DNA of 30,429 nt from CAZGSN01 sp964371655 (GTDB lineage Bacteria; Desulfobacterota; Binatia; HRBIN30). Made by a program: the position numbers and the translations under genes. The notes under the pieces were generated by a model. It did not search any database. It saw only the letters and a list, made by a program, of their open reading frames with translations, and had not been told where the DNA came from. Positions 21,894 through 30,368 of the stretch are shown here, one piece after another. The number at the start of each line of letters is the position of its first letter. Position 1 is the stretch's first letter. Location: positions 1-30,429 of the forward strand of contig CAYJOD010000079.1 in assembly GCA_964371655.1 (NCBI GenBank), given 5' to 3'.

Positions 21894-24578
21894 TCACCAA
21901 CCGGTCTCTATGTGACCGCTCTCGGCTGGCAGTGGAGTCACCGTGACGGTGGGCCCCGCGTTGTACGGCATACACTCGCAGCCGGCCTCGCCCACACCAC
22001 GGCACGTTCCAAGAGATCCAGTGAACGGCAAGAGGCACGTGCGGCCGTCACAGACGTCAAGACAGCCACCGAACGTTGGCGTCGCCGTCGCCGTTGGCAA
22101 GCGACCGCAGTCCGTCCCTGCGTTATTCACCGCGGCAATGACCTCATCGACAGTGATCGGGTCGTGCCGGTTCGAACCTACGATCGCGCACCCGGAGCTT
22201 TCAGCCCGCCCCAAGGCGGTGTTCACCATCTCCACAATCTCGGCGACTGTCACTACGCCGTCCGCATCACAGTCGCCCGCGCAGATCGCCACGGTGGGCG
22301 CCGCCGTGGGGGACGGGGTCGTCGGCAACGGCGTGAGCGACGGCGTGCGGGTTGGGTATGGAGTGAGAGGCGGCAATTCCGCAACTGCCGCGATTGCCAT
22401 CGGCGATGCGCACGCGTCCGAATAGAGGATGTTCACGACGGTGTTGGTCGCCGTGTCGACAATGAAGATGTGCGGGCAACTGGCGACGTACAGAAAGCGG
22501 CCGTCGGGCGTGATCGCGAGACCAGACGCCGTGGCCGGGAGGTCAATGGTAGCGCTAACCCGGTTGAGCGCGGTATCGATGACATCGAGTTGATGGCGAT
22601 TGCTGGAGCAACACCCCGCCACATACGCGGTCGCGCCATCCGGAGCGATCAGGATGTCTCCCGGATTCTGATGGACCAGAACATTTTTCACGACGCTGTT
22701 CATGGCGGTATCGATCAGCGAGACCGTGGCAGACTGAGTATTGGTGACGTAGGCGAGAGCACCGTCAGGTGTGAAGGCAATACCGAACGGGTAATTCGAT
22801 CCGAAGGCAGAGAAGCTCTCACCAACCGGAAACGTAGCGACGACGCTGTTTGTAGCCGTCGCGATCACGGAGACCGTGCTGCGGCTCGGTTCGGTAAAGT
22901 AGACGAACTGGCCGTCCCGAGAAACCGCCGGCCCGCCGGGGAAAGCCTCTTCGATGGGAATCGTCGCCACGATGGAGAGGTCTGCCGTATCGATGACGAC
23001 GATGCTCCCGCCATTCGGCAATCCACCGCGAGTCGTCACATACGCGAAGCGGCCCTCCGGTGTGACGGCAACGAAGCCGGGGTTGTCGATGCCGGTCGAG
23101 GACACGACGAGGTTGGTCGCGGTGTCGATGACCGAAAGCGCCCCGCTCTGCCCGGGGAAACCCGAGCTCCAGTGAGTCACGTAAAGCGACCGTCCATCTG
23201 GAGCCGCCGCGATGCTCGTACCCGTCAGGGGCATCTGGCCGACTACGCGTTGCTCGGCGGTATCGATGATGACACCGGCATAGAGAAGAACGTGGGCGCT
23301 GGGGGGCACAGGTGTCGGCGTCGGCACCGCCGTGCGCAGCCGCGTCGGCGTCGGTGTGGGAACGGGATCGGATGCGAGCCCGGCCACGCGCAGGGCGGTT
23401 GCCAACGCCACCTGCGTGACTTGCGTGGCGAAGGTGAGGTCCAGTGTCTCGAGCGTATCGGTCGGTTTATGATAGTTGGGATTTCTGAAATTGGCGGTGT
23501 CGGTGATCATGAGCGCCGGATAATCCTGGTCCCAGAACGGAGCGTGGTCGCTACGACGGGTGTCGGGAAGGCAACCACCGACGCCGGCAACCTGGCCGTT
23601 GTTGACGGAGAGCTGTGGTACATATCGGGCTGCGGCGGCCCGGAAGCTGTCGAGCAAGTCGCTGGAAGCCTCGTTGCCGACACCGGTGATGAATGTCCCG
23701 ACGTTGGAAACTGGGTGATTGATCTGCAAGCAACCGCTGATAGTTGGAATGATAAACTGGCATCCCGGTCGCGTGCAGGTGTAGGCAATCATCTCGAGTG
23801 ACAGCATGCCGCTGATCTCGCGTAACCCGGCGCGCGCCGTCTGCGCGTACCGATGGCTGCCGACGAGGCCCTGCTCTTCGGCGGCGAATGCGACCAACTC
23901 GATCGAGGACGCGAGCTGTTGGTCGGCGAGCACGCGTGCCATCTCGAGAAGGCCGGCCACCGCGGCAGCGTTGTCGTCCGCTCCTGGCGATCCCAGAACG
24001 CTATCTAAATGGGCGCCGATCACGAAGGCGATTTCGGGTGCACGCTCGCCAGGAATCTGGACGATTAAGTTGGCACTCTGGGAAACGGGATCCTGCGTTG
24101 GAGTATATCCGTACGACTGCAGCTGACTGACGATGTAGTTGGCAGCGGCAGCCTGAGCCGCGGGCGTGTCGCGCGGCGTCGCGAGAGCGCTGAGGTGGGT
24201 GCGGATCTGCTCCGTCGAAACTCGGCTGACTATGTCATCGATCGTATCCGCTTCGACCCTGCTGCTCCATGCGACAACCAGGAACAAAAGCCACAGCCTG
24301 CGCCTGCAAATGGGTCCTGTTCCAAGATCGAGCGAATAGCTGACCGCCGAAAGACCGACGCGTCTCCTCCAAAGAACTAGCCCGGCGCACAGGCAGACAA
24401 ACAATGCGGCGACAGTCGGCACGGCCACGCAACTTCCCGTGGCGTTCGGCAGCGCGCAGGAGAAACCATCCTGGCATTGTGCTACTTGGCAGCACACGTC
24501 TTCCCCCAGGGTCAAGAGAGCCAGCAGGAGAACTGCGCAACGCAGTCGGATCGCTGTCGCGGCGACGGATGAAGGCAA
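21894..24578 (-). CDS. M28 peptidase - YVTN propeller - dockerin-like secreted fusion
   Basis: 894 residues from a TTG start preceded by a G-rich site (GGGGAGGGGGGGG). Residues 1-74 look like a small protein in themselves: signal peptide, six Cys, then a TM helix and WRRR. A second hydrophobic segment (95-105) precedes the M28 zinc peptidase (about 111-402) with the metal and catalytic residues in order: His190 (IGAHLDSV), Asp201 (GADDNAA), Glu234/235 (AAEEQGL), Glu262 (LSLEMIAY) and His345 (RSDHAPFWD). After a Thr/Pro linker comes a seven-bladed propeller (seven xVIDTAT strands, about 428-735), another linker, and a dockerin-like pair of calcium loops (DCDADGVVTVAEIVEMVN intact; the second, SNRHDPITVDEV, degenerate). 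It ends with a Cys-rich knot (about 838-873). M28 enzymes are aminopeptidases that free N-terminal amino acids. Likely secreted; first gene of a two-gene operon. Confidence 0.8.
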   Translation of the reverse strand: MPSSVAATAIRLRCAVLLLALLTLGEDVCCQVAQCQDGFSCALPNATGSCVAVPTVAALFVCLCAGLVLWRRRVGLSAVSYSLDLGTGPICRRRLWLLFLVVAWSSRVEADTIDDIVSRVSTEQIRTHLSALATPRDTPAAQAAAANYIVSQLQSYGYTPTQDPVSQSANLIVQIPGERAPEIAFVIGAHLDSVLGSPGADDNAAAVAGLLEMARVLADQQLASSIELVAFAAEEQGLVGSHRYAQTARAGLREISGMLSLEMIAYTCTRPGCQFIIPTISGCLQINHPVSNVGTFITGVGNEASSDLLDSFRAAAARYVPQLSVNNGQVAGVGGCLPDTRRSDHAPFWDQDYPALMITDTANFRNPNYHKPTDTLETLDLTFATQVTQVALATALRVAGLASDPVPTPTPTRLRTAVPTPTPVPPSAHVLLYAGVIIDTAEQRVVGQMPLTGTSIAAAPDGRSLYVTHWSSGFPGQSGALSVIDTATNLVVSSTGIDNPGFVAVTPEGRFAYVTTRGGLPNGGSIVVIDTADLSIVATIPIEEAFPGGPAVSRDGQFVYFTEPSRSTVSVIATATNSVVATFPVGESFSAFGSNYPFGIAFTPDGALAYVTNTQSATVSLIDTAMNSVVKNVLVHQNPGDILIAPDGATAYVAGCCSSNRHQLDVIDTALNRVSATIDLPATASGLAITPDGRFLYVASCPHIFIVDTATNTVVNILYSDACASPMAIAAVAELPPLTPYPTRTPSLTPLPTTPSPTAAPTVAICAGDCDADGVVTVAEIVEMVNTALGRAESSGCAIVGSNRHDPITVDEVIAAVNNAGTDCGRLPTATATPTFGGCLDVCDGRTCLLPFTGSLGTCRGVGEAGCECMPYNAGPTVTVTPLPAESGHIETGW

Positions 24579-24741
24579 CTGACGATTCCCCCCCCTCCCC
24601 GTTTACACATGCCGCACCAATACGGCAGCGCGACACAAGTGTCGCGGCGAAGTATCCGTGCCCTGCCCCTACCCGTCAATACAGAAACTGCACGGGACAG
24701 CAGGGACGTGCTTACTGAGTCGATCTTCTCGCGAACCTGCC

Positions 24742-24896
24742 CTTCGAGACGCCGCCAGTCCCTCGATACGCGGCCAGAAGAGGGCCGCTACTCGGGACGA
24801 TCGGACGAGGAGGCGGCGAACGGAACCTCTCTTGATTTCATTGAGCACTTGTCCGTTCGTGCTGAGGAGGCCCCTTCTTCTGGGGCCGTCTCGAAG
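24742..24896. repeat. CTTCGAGAC inverted-repeat element, copy B
   Basis: Outer arms CTTCGAGAC (24742-24750) and GTCTCGAAG (24888-24896), plus an inner GGCC-type hairpin at about 24869-24887. It shares the CCCTTCGAGACG word and the CTGAGGAG word with the element at 11436-11567 but has diverged in the middle. Confidence 0.5.
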
Positions 24897-25070
24897 CCTG
24901 TCCTGAACTACAGACGTCCAGAATCTTGTCGGCACGCAAAGATTCTCCAGTTGGGCGGCAAGGCAAGCTCCCCTCGCCCGCGCCAATTCCGGCGCGGAGG
25001 GTTAGGGGGAGGGCCGTCGGATGGACGGCGCAAGAATTGAAGTCGGATACCTCACCCCTACCCTCTGAGA

Positions 25071-25226
25071 GTGTCGATAAATGCGAATGGAAAACAGGAA
25101 ACAGGAAACCGGGAACCGAAAACTGGGCAATGCTTATGCAGAAAGGCCGGTTTCCCATTTTCGGTTTCCGGTTTCCTGTTTTCCATTCTCCGAGCGATGG
25201 CCGGTCGCGGAGAAAATCGACAGTCT
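25071..25226. mobile_element. 156-nt hairpin element, copy 2
   Basis: Gapless partner of 10021-10176 (135 of 156 positions identical). The two hairpin arms are cleaner here: AATGGAAAACAGGAAAC on the left is exactly mirrored by GTTTCCTGTTTTCCATT on the right. CCTCT stands just outside both ends (25062-25066, 25227-25231). Confidence 0.75.
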
Positions 25227-25442
25227 CCTCTCCCGCAGGTATTGCGGGACACGGAGTGCTTCCAAGCGTCGACGCTGCTGGGGTTGCAAAGCCCCGCTAT
25301 GCCCCGTCGAAGGGCACGGCTCCGAATTAATCGACAGTCCCTCTGAGCGCGGGGAGGCGTATCCGCGCCGTGACAGGATCATGTCCCGGCGCGGGTGAAA
25401 ACGGTTCAATGACCCGGCGGAGCGACCGTGGCTGGGCCGCGA

Positions 25443-25778
25443 TCACTGTGGCTCGTCGGCACCCGCTCCCGGCTGGGCGGCGTTCTTCAGACCGCCAACG
25501 GCGCCGCCGACTGCTTGCTGGGCGGCGCTACCGGCGCGCGTGTTGGCGTCATTCTTCGCGTCACCAACCGCTTGCTTCGCCGCGGCCCGCGGATCCGCTG
25601 CCTTGTCGGCGGCTCCCGCAACGGGCACGGTCTCGTCCACCTGTTGCTTGGTCGCATCGGCGGCGCCCTTCTTGATGGCGTCCCCGAGGCCACCAAGGCC
25701 GCCTTGGGCCCGGGCCGTAGCCGCCATTAGCATCACCAGTCCAACACCGACTACAATCACCGTTACCGTCGTTCGCAT
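25443..25778 (-). CDS. Small secreted Ala/Gly-rich amphipathic protein
   Basis: 111 residues; the ATG at 25778 follows a near-perfect GGAGGAGGA site. Signal peptide: MRTTVTVIVVGVGLVMLMAA, cut at TARA-QGG. The mature 75 residues are Ala/Gly/Lys/Asp-rich and predicted helical (GGLGGLGDAIKKGAADATKQ; AADKAADPRAAAKQAVGDAK; GSAAQQAVGGAVGGLKNAAQ), with no Cys or Trp. The composition recalls LEA-like or CsbD-like stress proteins and short periplasmic helical proteins, but no family match is claimed. It stands alone between repeat DNA and the operon at 26 kb, divergent from it, so the 270-nt gap should hold both promoters. Confidence 0.7.
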   Translation of the reverse strand: MRTTVTVIVVGVGLVMLMAATARAQGGLGGLGDAIKKGAADATKQQVDETVPVAGAADKAADPRAAAKQAVGDAKNDANTRAGSAAQQAVGGAVGGLKNAAQPGAGADEPQ

Positions 25779-25945
25779 GGGATCCTCCTCCGTTAGACTT
25801 CCACGAGAAGGCAATCATATGGATACCGTGGACAAAGGGGAAGATCCCTCGGATTGCGTCCTGCCGTGAGCGCGTCTGTTGCTTCTTCAATACCCCGATC
25901 GTAGGCGCGAAGGCTCGTACCGGAGACACCTCCCCCCCCGATGAC

Positions 25946-25979
25946 CTGACGGGGTCACTTGCAAGACTGACGGGGGTCA
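25946..25979. repeat. Direct repeat of CTGACGGGG(G)TCA
   Basis: CTGACGGGGTCA (25946-25957) is followed 9 nt later by CTGACGGGGGTCA (25967-25979); each has TGAC...GTCA ends and could fold back. It lies between the divergent small-protein gene and the porin operon, just after a run of eight C. It could be a pair of operator half-sites for that spacer or just another repeat fragment. Confidence 0.45.
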
Positions 25980-26049
25980 GTTCCGCGCCCGTCTTCTGCG
26001 TCTAATAGGATTCACTCAAAGCGTGCGCGCTTGGGTAGGAGGACGCGGG

Positions 26050-26148
26050 ATGATGGTTCGGGCACACGTCTATATCGGCACGGCCAACTCGATGAATGGC
26101 TCGGCGCTGCTGATACCTAACAATTTCCGCCGAGGCGACGAGGCGTGA
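26050..26148 (+). CDS. Possible 32-residue leader ORF, coupled to the porin gene
   Basis: An ATG with AGGAGG placed 7 nt upstream opens a 32-codon frame (MMVRAHVYIGTANSMNGSAL...FRRGDEA). It ends in TGA that overlaps the GTG start of the next gene as GTGA, the arrangement typical of translational coupling. The next gene itself has only a weak GAGG-type site, so ribosomes arriving through this frame could be its main supply. The peptide has no signal sequence and no family that I know. It could be a leader peptide or a chance frame. Confidence 0.45.
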   Translation: MMVRAHVYIGTANSMNGSALLIPNNFRRGDEA

Positions 26149-27509
26149 TCCCGGCTCGCTGTTGGTTCTCACCGAGCTGCCTAGCTCGTGCGGGCGTAGT
26201 GATCGGGATACTTCTCGCGGCATCGTCCGTTCGTGCTGAGCAGGTCCACGACGAGGAGGACGACAGCTCTGTCTGGTCGCTCTTCTTCCACAACGATGAG
26301 GACGCAGGAACTGAGGCGCAGGCTCAGACAAAGGCTGGGGCTAAGGCTGAGGCAGAGGAAGAGGAAGACCAGGGATCGCGCTGGTCGTTCTTGTCCTGGG
26401 GCAGTGACGACGATGAGGAAGGCGACAAGGGCGAGAGCCCGGAGCGGTCGTTTTTCTATAAGGAAGCCGTCGTTTCCGGCTTCTATTCGCCCAAGGGCGC
26501 CGTGGTCTCGCCGCGCGGCATGAGCAAGTACCACTTCGAGCTCAACCCGCGGCCGCCAGGCAACTACGTCGGTTTCGATTACGTCCAGACCTTCAACTCC
26601 GATGCCTACATCAACGACGTGGTCCTGCCCGACTGGCTGCCGTTGACCGCAATGGATCTGCACCCGCGACTGGTCTACGACCGCATGGAGAACGGCAACG
26701 GTCTCGAACCGGTCAAGTTCGCTCCCCAGGATTTCTGGTTTCGCTTCAATCCCCGAGGCATGGATCGCTTTACTCTGCGCGTCGGCGAGTTTGTGCTCCC
26801 CTACGGCATGAATCCGATCATGGCGCCGCGCCAGCGCTTCCTGCTGCCGCTCGAAGCCACCGACCTCGGGCTGAAATGGGACTGGGGTATCGACCTCAAG
26901 GGCCCGATCGACGAGTATGAGTGGGAGGCAGCCGCGACCATCGGATCCGGCGAGGGCGTGCACTCTCCCGATTGGTTCGGCAAGGCCGAGAACCGCACCT
27001 ACCTGTTCACTGGTCGCGTCGGCACGCCGACCTACTGGGATCTCCAATACGGCCTATCCTGTCTCTACGGCGACCTTCCCATGGTGCGTGCGGTCACGGT
27101 TCTCGACGACCACTCGGTGTCGCGCTGGCGCATCGGCGGCGACGGACTCTACAAGTACGGCACCTACCTGATGACCGGGGCGCAGGTGACCTTCGGGCAG
27201 GACGGCTTTGCCGGCGATGGCCGCTTCGTTCCCATCACCATGGGCAAGAGCGCCGACGTCTTCGGCGGCATGGTGTGGGCAGATTGGGTGGTGCCGACGG
27301 TGCAGGATCTGCGCTTCGGCGTGCAGTTCGAGTCGCTGATTCGCGATCTCGGAACTGCCAACTCCGACGACACCGCCGGCATCGTTGAGGTCGGTTACTC
27401 CTTACTCACGTCCGTCACCGCCGTGCTCGACTATCGCGGCGATCTGAACCGTTCCATGGGTGAAAACGACAATGCGCTATTCCTCACGCTCATCTACTAT
27501 GGCCAGTGA
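26145..27509 (+). CDS. Porin-like outer-membrane beta-barrel protein
   Basis: 454 residues from GTG. Signal peptide: MIPARCWFSPSCLARAGVVIGILLAASSVRA, cut before EQ. Then comes an unusual acidic low-complexity stretch (about 32-105: EEDDSSVW, AQAQTKAGAKAEAEEEEDQ, GSDDDEEGDKGE). From about 115 onward the sequence alternates polar and aromatic or hydrophobic residues in strands ending at tight turns (NYVGFDYVQTFN, RFTLRVGEFVLPYGMNP, YLFTGRVGTP, TAVLDYRGDL). RVGEFVLPYGMNP resembles the LG.F.PFG strand of phosphate-selective or OprP/O-type porins. The end LFLTLIYYGQ is strand-like, although it lacks the usual final Phe. First main gene of an operon with the FG-GAP and nitrilase genes; the next start lies 4 nt beyond its stop (or overlaps it). 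Confidence 0.68.
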   Translation: MIPARCWFSPSCLARAGVVIGILLAASSVRAEQVHDEEDDSSVWSLFFHNDEDAGTEAQAQTKAGAKAEAEEEEDQGSRWSFLSWGSDDDEEGDKGESPERSFFYKEAVVSGFYSPKGAVVSPRGMSKYHFELNPRPPGNYVGFDYVQTFNSDAYINDVVLPDWLPLTAMDLHPRLVYDRMENGNGLEPVKFAPQDFWFRFNPRGMDRFTLRVGEFVLPYGMNPIMAPRQRFLLPLEATDLGLKWDWGIDLKGPIDEYEWEAAATIGSGEGVHSPDWFGKAENRTYLFTGRVGTPTYWDLQYGLSCLYGDLPMVRAVTVLDDHSVSRWRIGGDGLYKYGTYLMTGAQVTFGQDGFAGDGRFVPITMGKSADVFGGMVWADWVVPTVQDLRFGVQFESLIRDLGTANSDDTAGIVEVGYSLLTSVTAVLDYRGDLNRSMGENDNALFLTLIYYGQ

Positions 27510-27513
27510 TGCC

Positions 27514-29250
27514 ATGCGGCCGTTGCTGCCTTCGATCGTGTCGCTGGCGCTCGCGGCGCTCATTCTTGCGTCGGCAACCGTTGTCCCGTCCGCCTTTGCC
27601 GCGCCGCCGGTCCCACCCCAATTCACGGATGTGTCGGATGCCGCCGGCATTCACTTCCAACACAACTTCGGCGCCGACAAGCTCGAGAACGTGTTGATGA
27701 CGACCGGCAGCGGCGCCGCGCTATTCGATTACGACAACGATGGCTGGCTCGACGCCTTGCTGGTCAACGGAACCTACCTCGACGCCGACGGCAAGCCGCG
27801 AACGGATAAGTCGACCGCGCACGCTCTCTATCACAATCTCAAGAACGGCAAGTTCGCGAATGCCACGAAAGCCGCGGGCCTCGGCAAGCCGTCGTACGGG
27901 CAAGGGGTTGCCTGCGCCGACTTCGACGGCGACGGTTTCGTCGACGTCTACATCACCAATTACGGGCCCAATCGCCTGTATCGGAACAAAGGCGACGGCA
28001 CCTTCGAAGACGTCACCGAGCGCGCCGGCGCCAGTGGCGGCGGTGGCTGGCACAGCGGTGCGGTCTTCTTCGACTTCGACGCTGACGGCGACCTCGACCT
28101 GTTCGTCACTCGCTACGTGAAATTTCAACCGAGCATGAAGGGCGTGCACGCCTCGACCCTGTCGCAACGAACCGGCTACCGCTTCTTCCCGGGCCCGCGT
28201 GATTACGAGGCCGACGAGCACATCCTCCTGCGCAACAACGGCAACGGCACCTTCACGGACGTGAGCAAGGACGTGGGACTACTTCCGGGCGGAAAGGGAC
28301 TCACCGTCGTTGCCTCCGACTTCGATAACGACGGCGATCAGGACATCTTCGTCGCCAACGACGCCACCGCCAACTTCCTGTATCGCAACGACGGTGGCAA
28401 GTTCACTGACGTCGCCACCGAAGCCGGTGTCGCCTACGACCCTGATGGAGTCGAGACCGCCGCGATGGGTGTCGACGTCGTCGACGTCAACGGCGACGGC
28501 AAGCAGGATCTCTACGTCACCAACATGATCTTCGAGTTCAACAACCTCTACCAGAACAAGGGCAACCTGCAGTTCGAAGATACGACCAGAACCTGGGGCC
28601 TCGACGAGGATAACTACCGCCACGTCGGCTGGGCGACGCGCTTTGTCGACTTCAACAACGATGGTGCGCTCGACTGCTTCGTCGCCAACGGACACGTCGT
28701 CGATTACGTCGAGGGCTTCTCACAGAGCATCACCTACCCGCAGCAGAAGATGCTCTTTCTCGGCGACGACGCCGGCCACTTCAAGAATTACGCCGACAAG
28801 TGCGGCGAGCCGTTCGGGCGCAAGCGCGTCGGTCGCGGCGCCGCCTTCGGTGACATCGACAACGACGGCGACATCGATATTCTCGCATCGAACTCCGGCC
28901 AGCGCGCCGAGCTGCTGCGCAACGATTTACCCACCAACGATCGCTGGATGAAGATCCGCTTGAAGGGGAAGGCGCCGAACACGCAAGCCTTGGGTGCCAA
29001 GGTTCTCATCCACTTGGGCGACCGCACCATCATCACCGAAGTGCGCTACGCCAGCGCCTACCTCAGCAGCAGCGATCCGACCATTCATGTAGGTCTGCGC
29101 CCTGGCATCAGCGAAGCCAACGTCGAGGTCATCTGGCCATCCAAGCAGCGCTCGACGCACACGGCGCGCGCCGGGGCTTTAACCGTCATCGCCGAACCGA
29201 CCGACGCCAAGCCCGAGAGCGCGCGTGCCGCGGCGCGGAGGGACAAGTAG
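27514..29250 (+). CDS. Secreted FG-GAP/VCBS propeller with ASPIC/UnbV domain (CRTAC1 family)
   Basis: 578 residues from the ATG at 27514, 4 nt after the porin stop; an ATG at 27499 overlapping that stop is an alternative. Signal peptide: MRPLLPSIVSLALAALILAS, cut near SAFAAPP. Seven FG-GAP blades follow, each with an Asp-rich calcium loop: FDYDNDGWLDALLVNG, DFDGDGFVDVYITNYG, FDFDADGDLDLFVTRY, DFDNDGDQDIFVANDA, DVNGDGKQDLYVTNM, DFNNDGALDCFVANG and DIDNDGDIDILASNSG. This makes a complete seven-bladed, integrin-alpha-like propeller. The C-terminal 95 residues are the ASPIC/UnbV domain (ALGAKVLIHLGDRTII, then SSDPTIHVGLRPG and VEVIWPSKQ). CRTAC1-type proteins are secreted calcium-binding proteins of unknown biochemical role. 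Directly followed by the nitrilase gene with no gap. Confidence 0.9.
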   Translation: MRPLLPSIVSLALAALILASATVVPSAFAAPPVPPQFTDVSDAAGIHFQHNFGADKLENVLMTTGSGAALFDYDNDGWLDALLVNGTYLDADGKPRTDKSTAHALYHNLKNGKFANATKAAGLGKPSYGQGVACADFDGDGFVDVYITNYGPNRLYRNKGDGTFEDVTERAGASGGGGWHSGAVFFDFDADGDLDLFVTRYVKFQPSMKGVHASTLSQRTGYRFFPGPRDYEADEHILLRNNGNGTFTDVSKDVGLLPGGKGLTVVASDFDNDGDQDIFVANDATANFLYRNDGGKFTDVATEAGVAYDPDGVETAAMGVDVVDVNGDGKQDLYVTNMIFEFNNLYQNKGNLQFEDTTRTWGLDEDNYRHVGWATRFVDFNNDGALDCFVANGHVVDYVEGFSQSITYPQQKMLFLGDDAGHFKNYADKCGEPFGRKRVGRGAAFGDIDNDGDIDILASNSGQRAELLRNDLPTNDRWMKIRLKGKAPNTQALGAKVLIHLGDRTIITEVRYASAYLSSSDPTIHVGLRPGISEANVEVIWPSKQRSTHTARAGALTVIAEPTDAKPESARAAARRDK

Positions 29251-30252
29251 GTGACGAGCACGCTTCGCTACGGCGCCGCAGCCTGCCAGATCGACCTACC
29301 CAATCCCCAGCGACGCGATCAGATCGGCGCGCGCGTCGCGCACATGATCGAGATGATTGAGCAGACGGTCACAGGCTATGCGCCGTTCCTGGCCGTGAAG
29401 CTGTTGGTCTTCCCCGAATTCGGGCACGCCGCTCCCGTCTATCCCACCGCCGCGGAGCTGCGCCGCCACCTCACCGTGCCGATCCCCAACGAGCATACCG
29501 AACGCTACGTGCAGATCGCTCGCGCGCTCGATGTCTACATCCAGACCGGCACATTTCTGGAAGAGGACCCGGCATGGCCCAACGTCGTTTTCAACACCAC
29601 CTGTCTGATCGGACCGGATGGCGTCCTCAGCAAGTACCGCAAGGTCAATCCGTGGATTCCGTGGGAGGTCAACGTCAGCCCCCACGATCTCGAAGGCTAT
29701 CAGGAGGAGATGTTCCCCGTCGTCGACACCGCGATAGGACGGCTGGGAGTCGCCATCTGTTACGACTGGTTATTCCCCGAGGTCTTGCGCCAGCTCGCGG
29801 CCAACGGCGCCGAGGTGCTCATCCGCGTCTCCGCGTACATGGACCCCTGGGGTGCGACTGCGCCGATGGATTGGTGGACGGTGGTCAATCGCTGTCGCGC
29901 CATCGAGAACATCGCCTACGTGGTCGCCGCGAATCAGGCGGCCAGCGTCGCCAACTATCCTCCCTTCTCGTGGCCGGGTGGAAGCATGATCGTCGACTAC
30001 GACGGCCGTATCCTGGCGCAGGCCGATCCCGGACCCGGTGCCAAGATTGTCGTCGCCCCCATCGACATCAGCGCCCTGCGCCACGAACGCTCACACCGCC
30101 GCGGCCATCACATGCTCGCCCATCTGCGCACAGAAGCGTACCCAGTTTATCGGCAGACTTACTTCGCGCCCGGGCAGTGGACCGCGGAACCCGACCTCGA
30201 CGTGCAAAAGACCGGCGCCGCCATCGACGCCGCCAAGAAGAAGTTGAGATGA
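29251..30252 (+). CDS. Carbon-nitrogen hydrolase, nitrilase superfamily
   Basis: 333 residues from a GTG that touches the TAG stop of the preceding gene, with GGAGGGA about 9 nt upstream. No signal peptide, so cytoplasmic. The Glu-Lys-Cys triad is visible: Glu56 (LLVFPEFG), Lys131 (LSKYRKVNPW) and Cys170 (GVAICYDWLFPE). A later Glu in NRCRAIENIAYVVAANQA is the usual structural one. Strand order and the C-terminal GGSMIVDYDGRILAQA fit the superfamily, which splits nitriles, amides, ureides or carbamoyl groups. The aromatic loop PWIPWEVNVSPHDL may shape a large substrate pocket. Which amide is the substrate cannot be told. The zero-gap position makes it the last gene of the porin/FG-GAP operon, an odd pairing of a cytoplasmic hydrolase with two exported proteins. 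Confidence 0.88.
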   Translation: MTSTLRYGAAACQIDLPNPQRRDQIGARVAHMIEMIEQTVTGYAPFLAVKLLVFPEFGHAAPVYPTAAELRRHLTVPIPNEHTERYVQIARALDVYIQTGTFLEEDPAWPNVVFNTTCLIGPDGVLSKYRKVNPWIPWEVNVSPHDLEGYQEEMFPVVDTAIGRLGVAICYDWLFPEVLRQLAANGAEVLIRVSAYMDPWGATAPMDWWTVVNRCRAIENIAYVVAANQAASVANYPPFSWPGGSMIVDYDGRILAQADPGPGAKIVVAPIDISALRHERSHRRGHHMLAHLRTEAYPVYRQTYFAPGQWTAEPDLDVQKTGAAIDAAKKKLR

Positions 30253-30343
30253 GGAGAGCGACAGGGTCGACCGCGGTGGCGCCGCGCAACCTATCGCGGC
30301 CTTCGCCTACGACCGCCACGGCAAAGGTGTTTGGACGCACCCC

Positions 30344-30368
30344 CTCTCCCGCAATAAATTCGGGAGAG
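30344..30368. terminator. Hairpin after the nitrilase gene (repeat-derived)
   Basis: An 8-bp stem CTCTCCCG/CGGGAGAG (30344-30351 with 30361-30368) with an A/T-rich 9-nt loop, extended outward by ACCCC...GGGGGTGAG with a bulge. It lies about 90 nt after the last operon gene. It belongs to the CCCTCTCCC/GAGAGGG repeat family, so its terminator role is a guess. The last 60 nt of the window hold a run of C and nothing else recognisable. Confidence 0.45.

Larger units (their letters stand above)
24579..25442. other. Repeat-dominated spacer
   Basis: About 860 nt without a gene. It holds a second CTTCGAGAC palindrome (24742-24896), a copy of the CCCTC/GAGGG repeat (about 24964-25014), copy 2 of the 156-nt hairpin element (25071-25226), and a partial end of that same element (ATCGACAGTC near 25328-25338). 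It ends in GC-rich inverted words (GGCGTATCCGCGCCGTGACAG region, about 25350-25400). C-rich runs near 24590-24600 are the ribosome-site region of the M28 gene read from the other strand. Confidence 0.6.

Noticed and set aside
21441..23801. 786-codon open frame on the plus strand
   Set aside because: Antisense shadow of the two propeller genes; its Arg/Asp/Gly-rich repeats mirror the YVTN blades.
26225..26240. 16-nt match between the porin signal-peptide region and the spacer at 24851-24866
   Set aside because: The porin copy codes for a normal signal-peptide end (SSVRAEQ), and a single short match is most likely chance.
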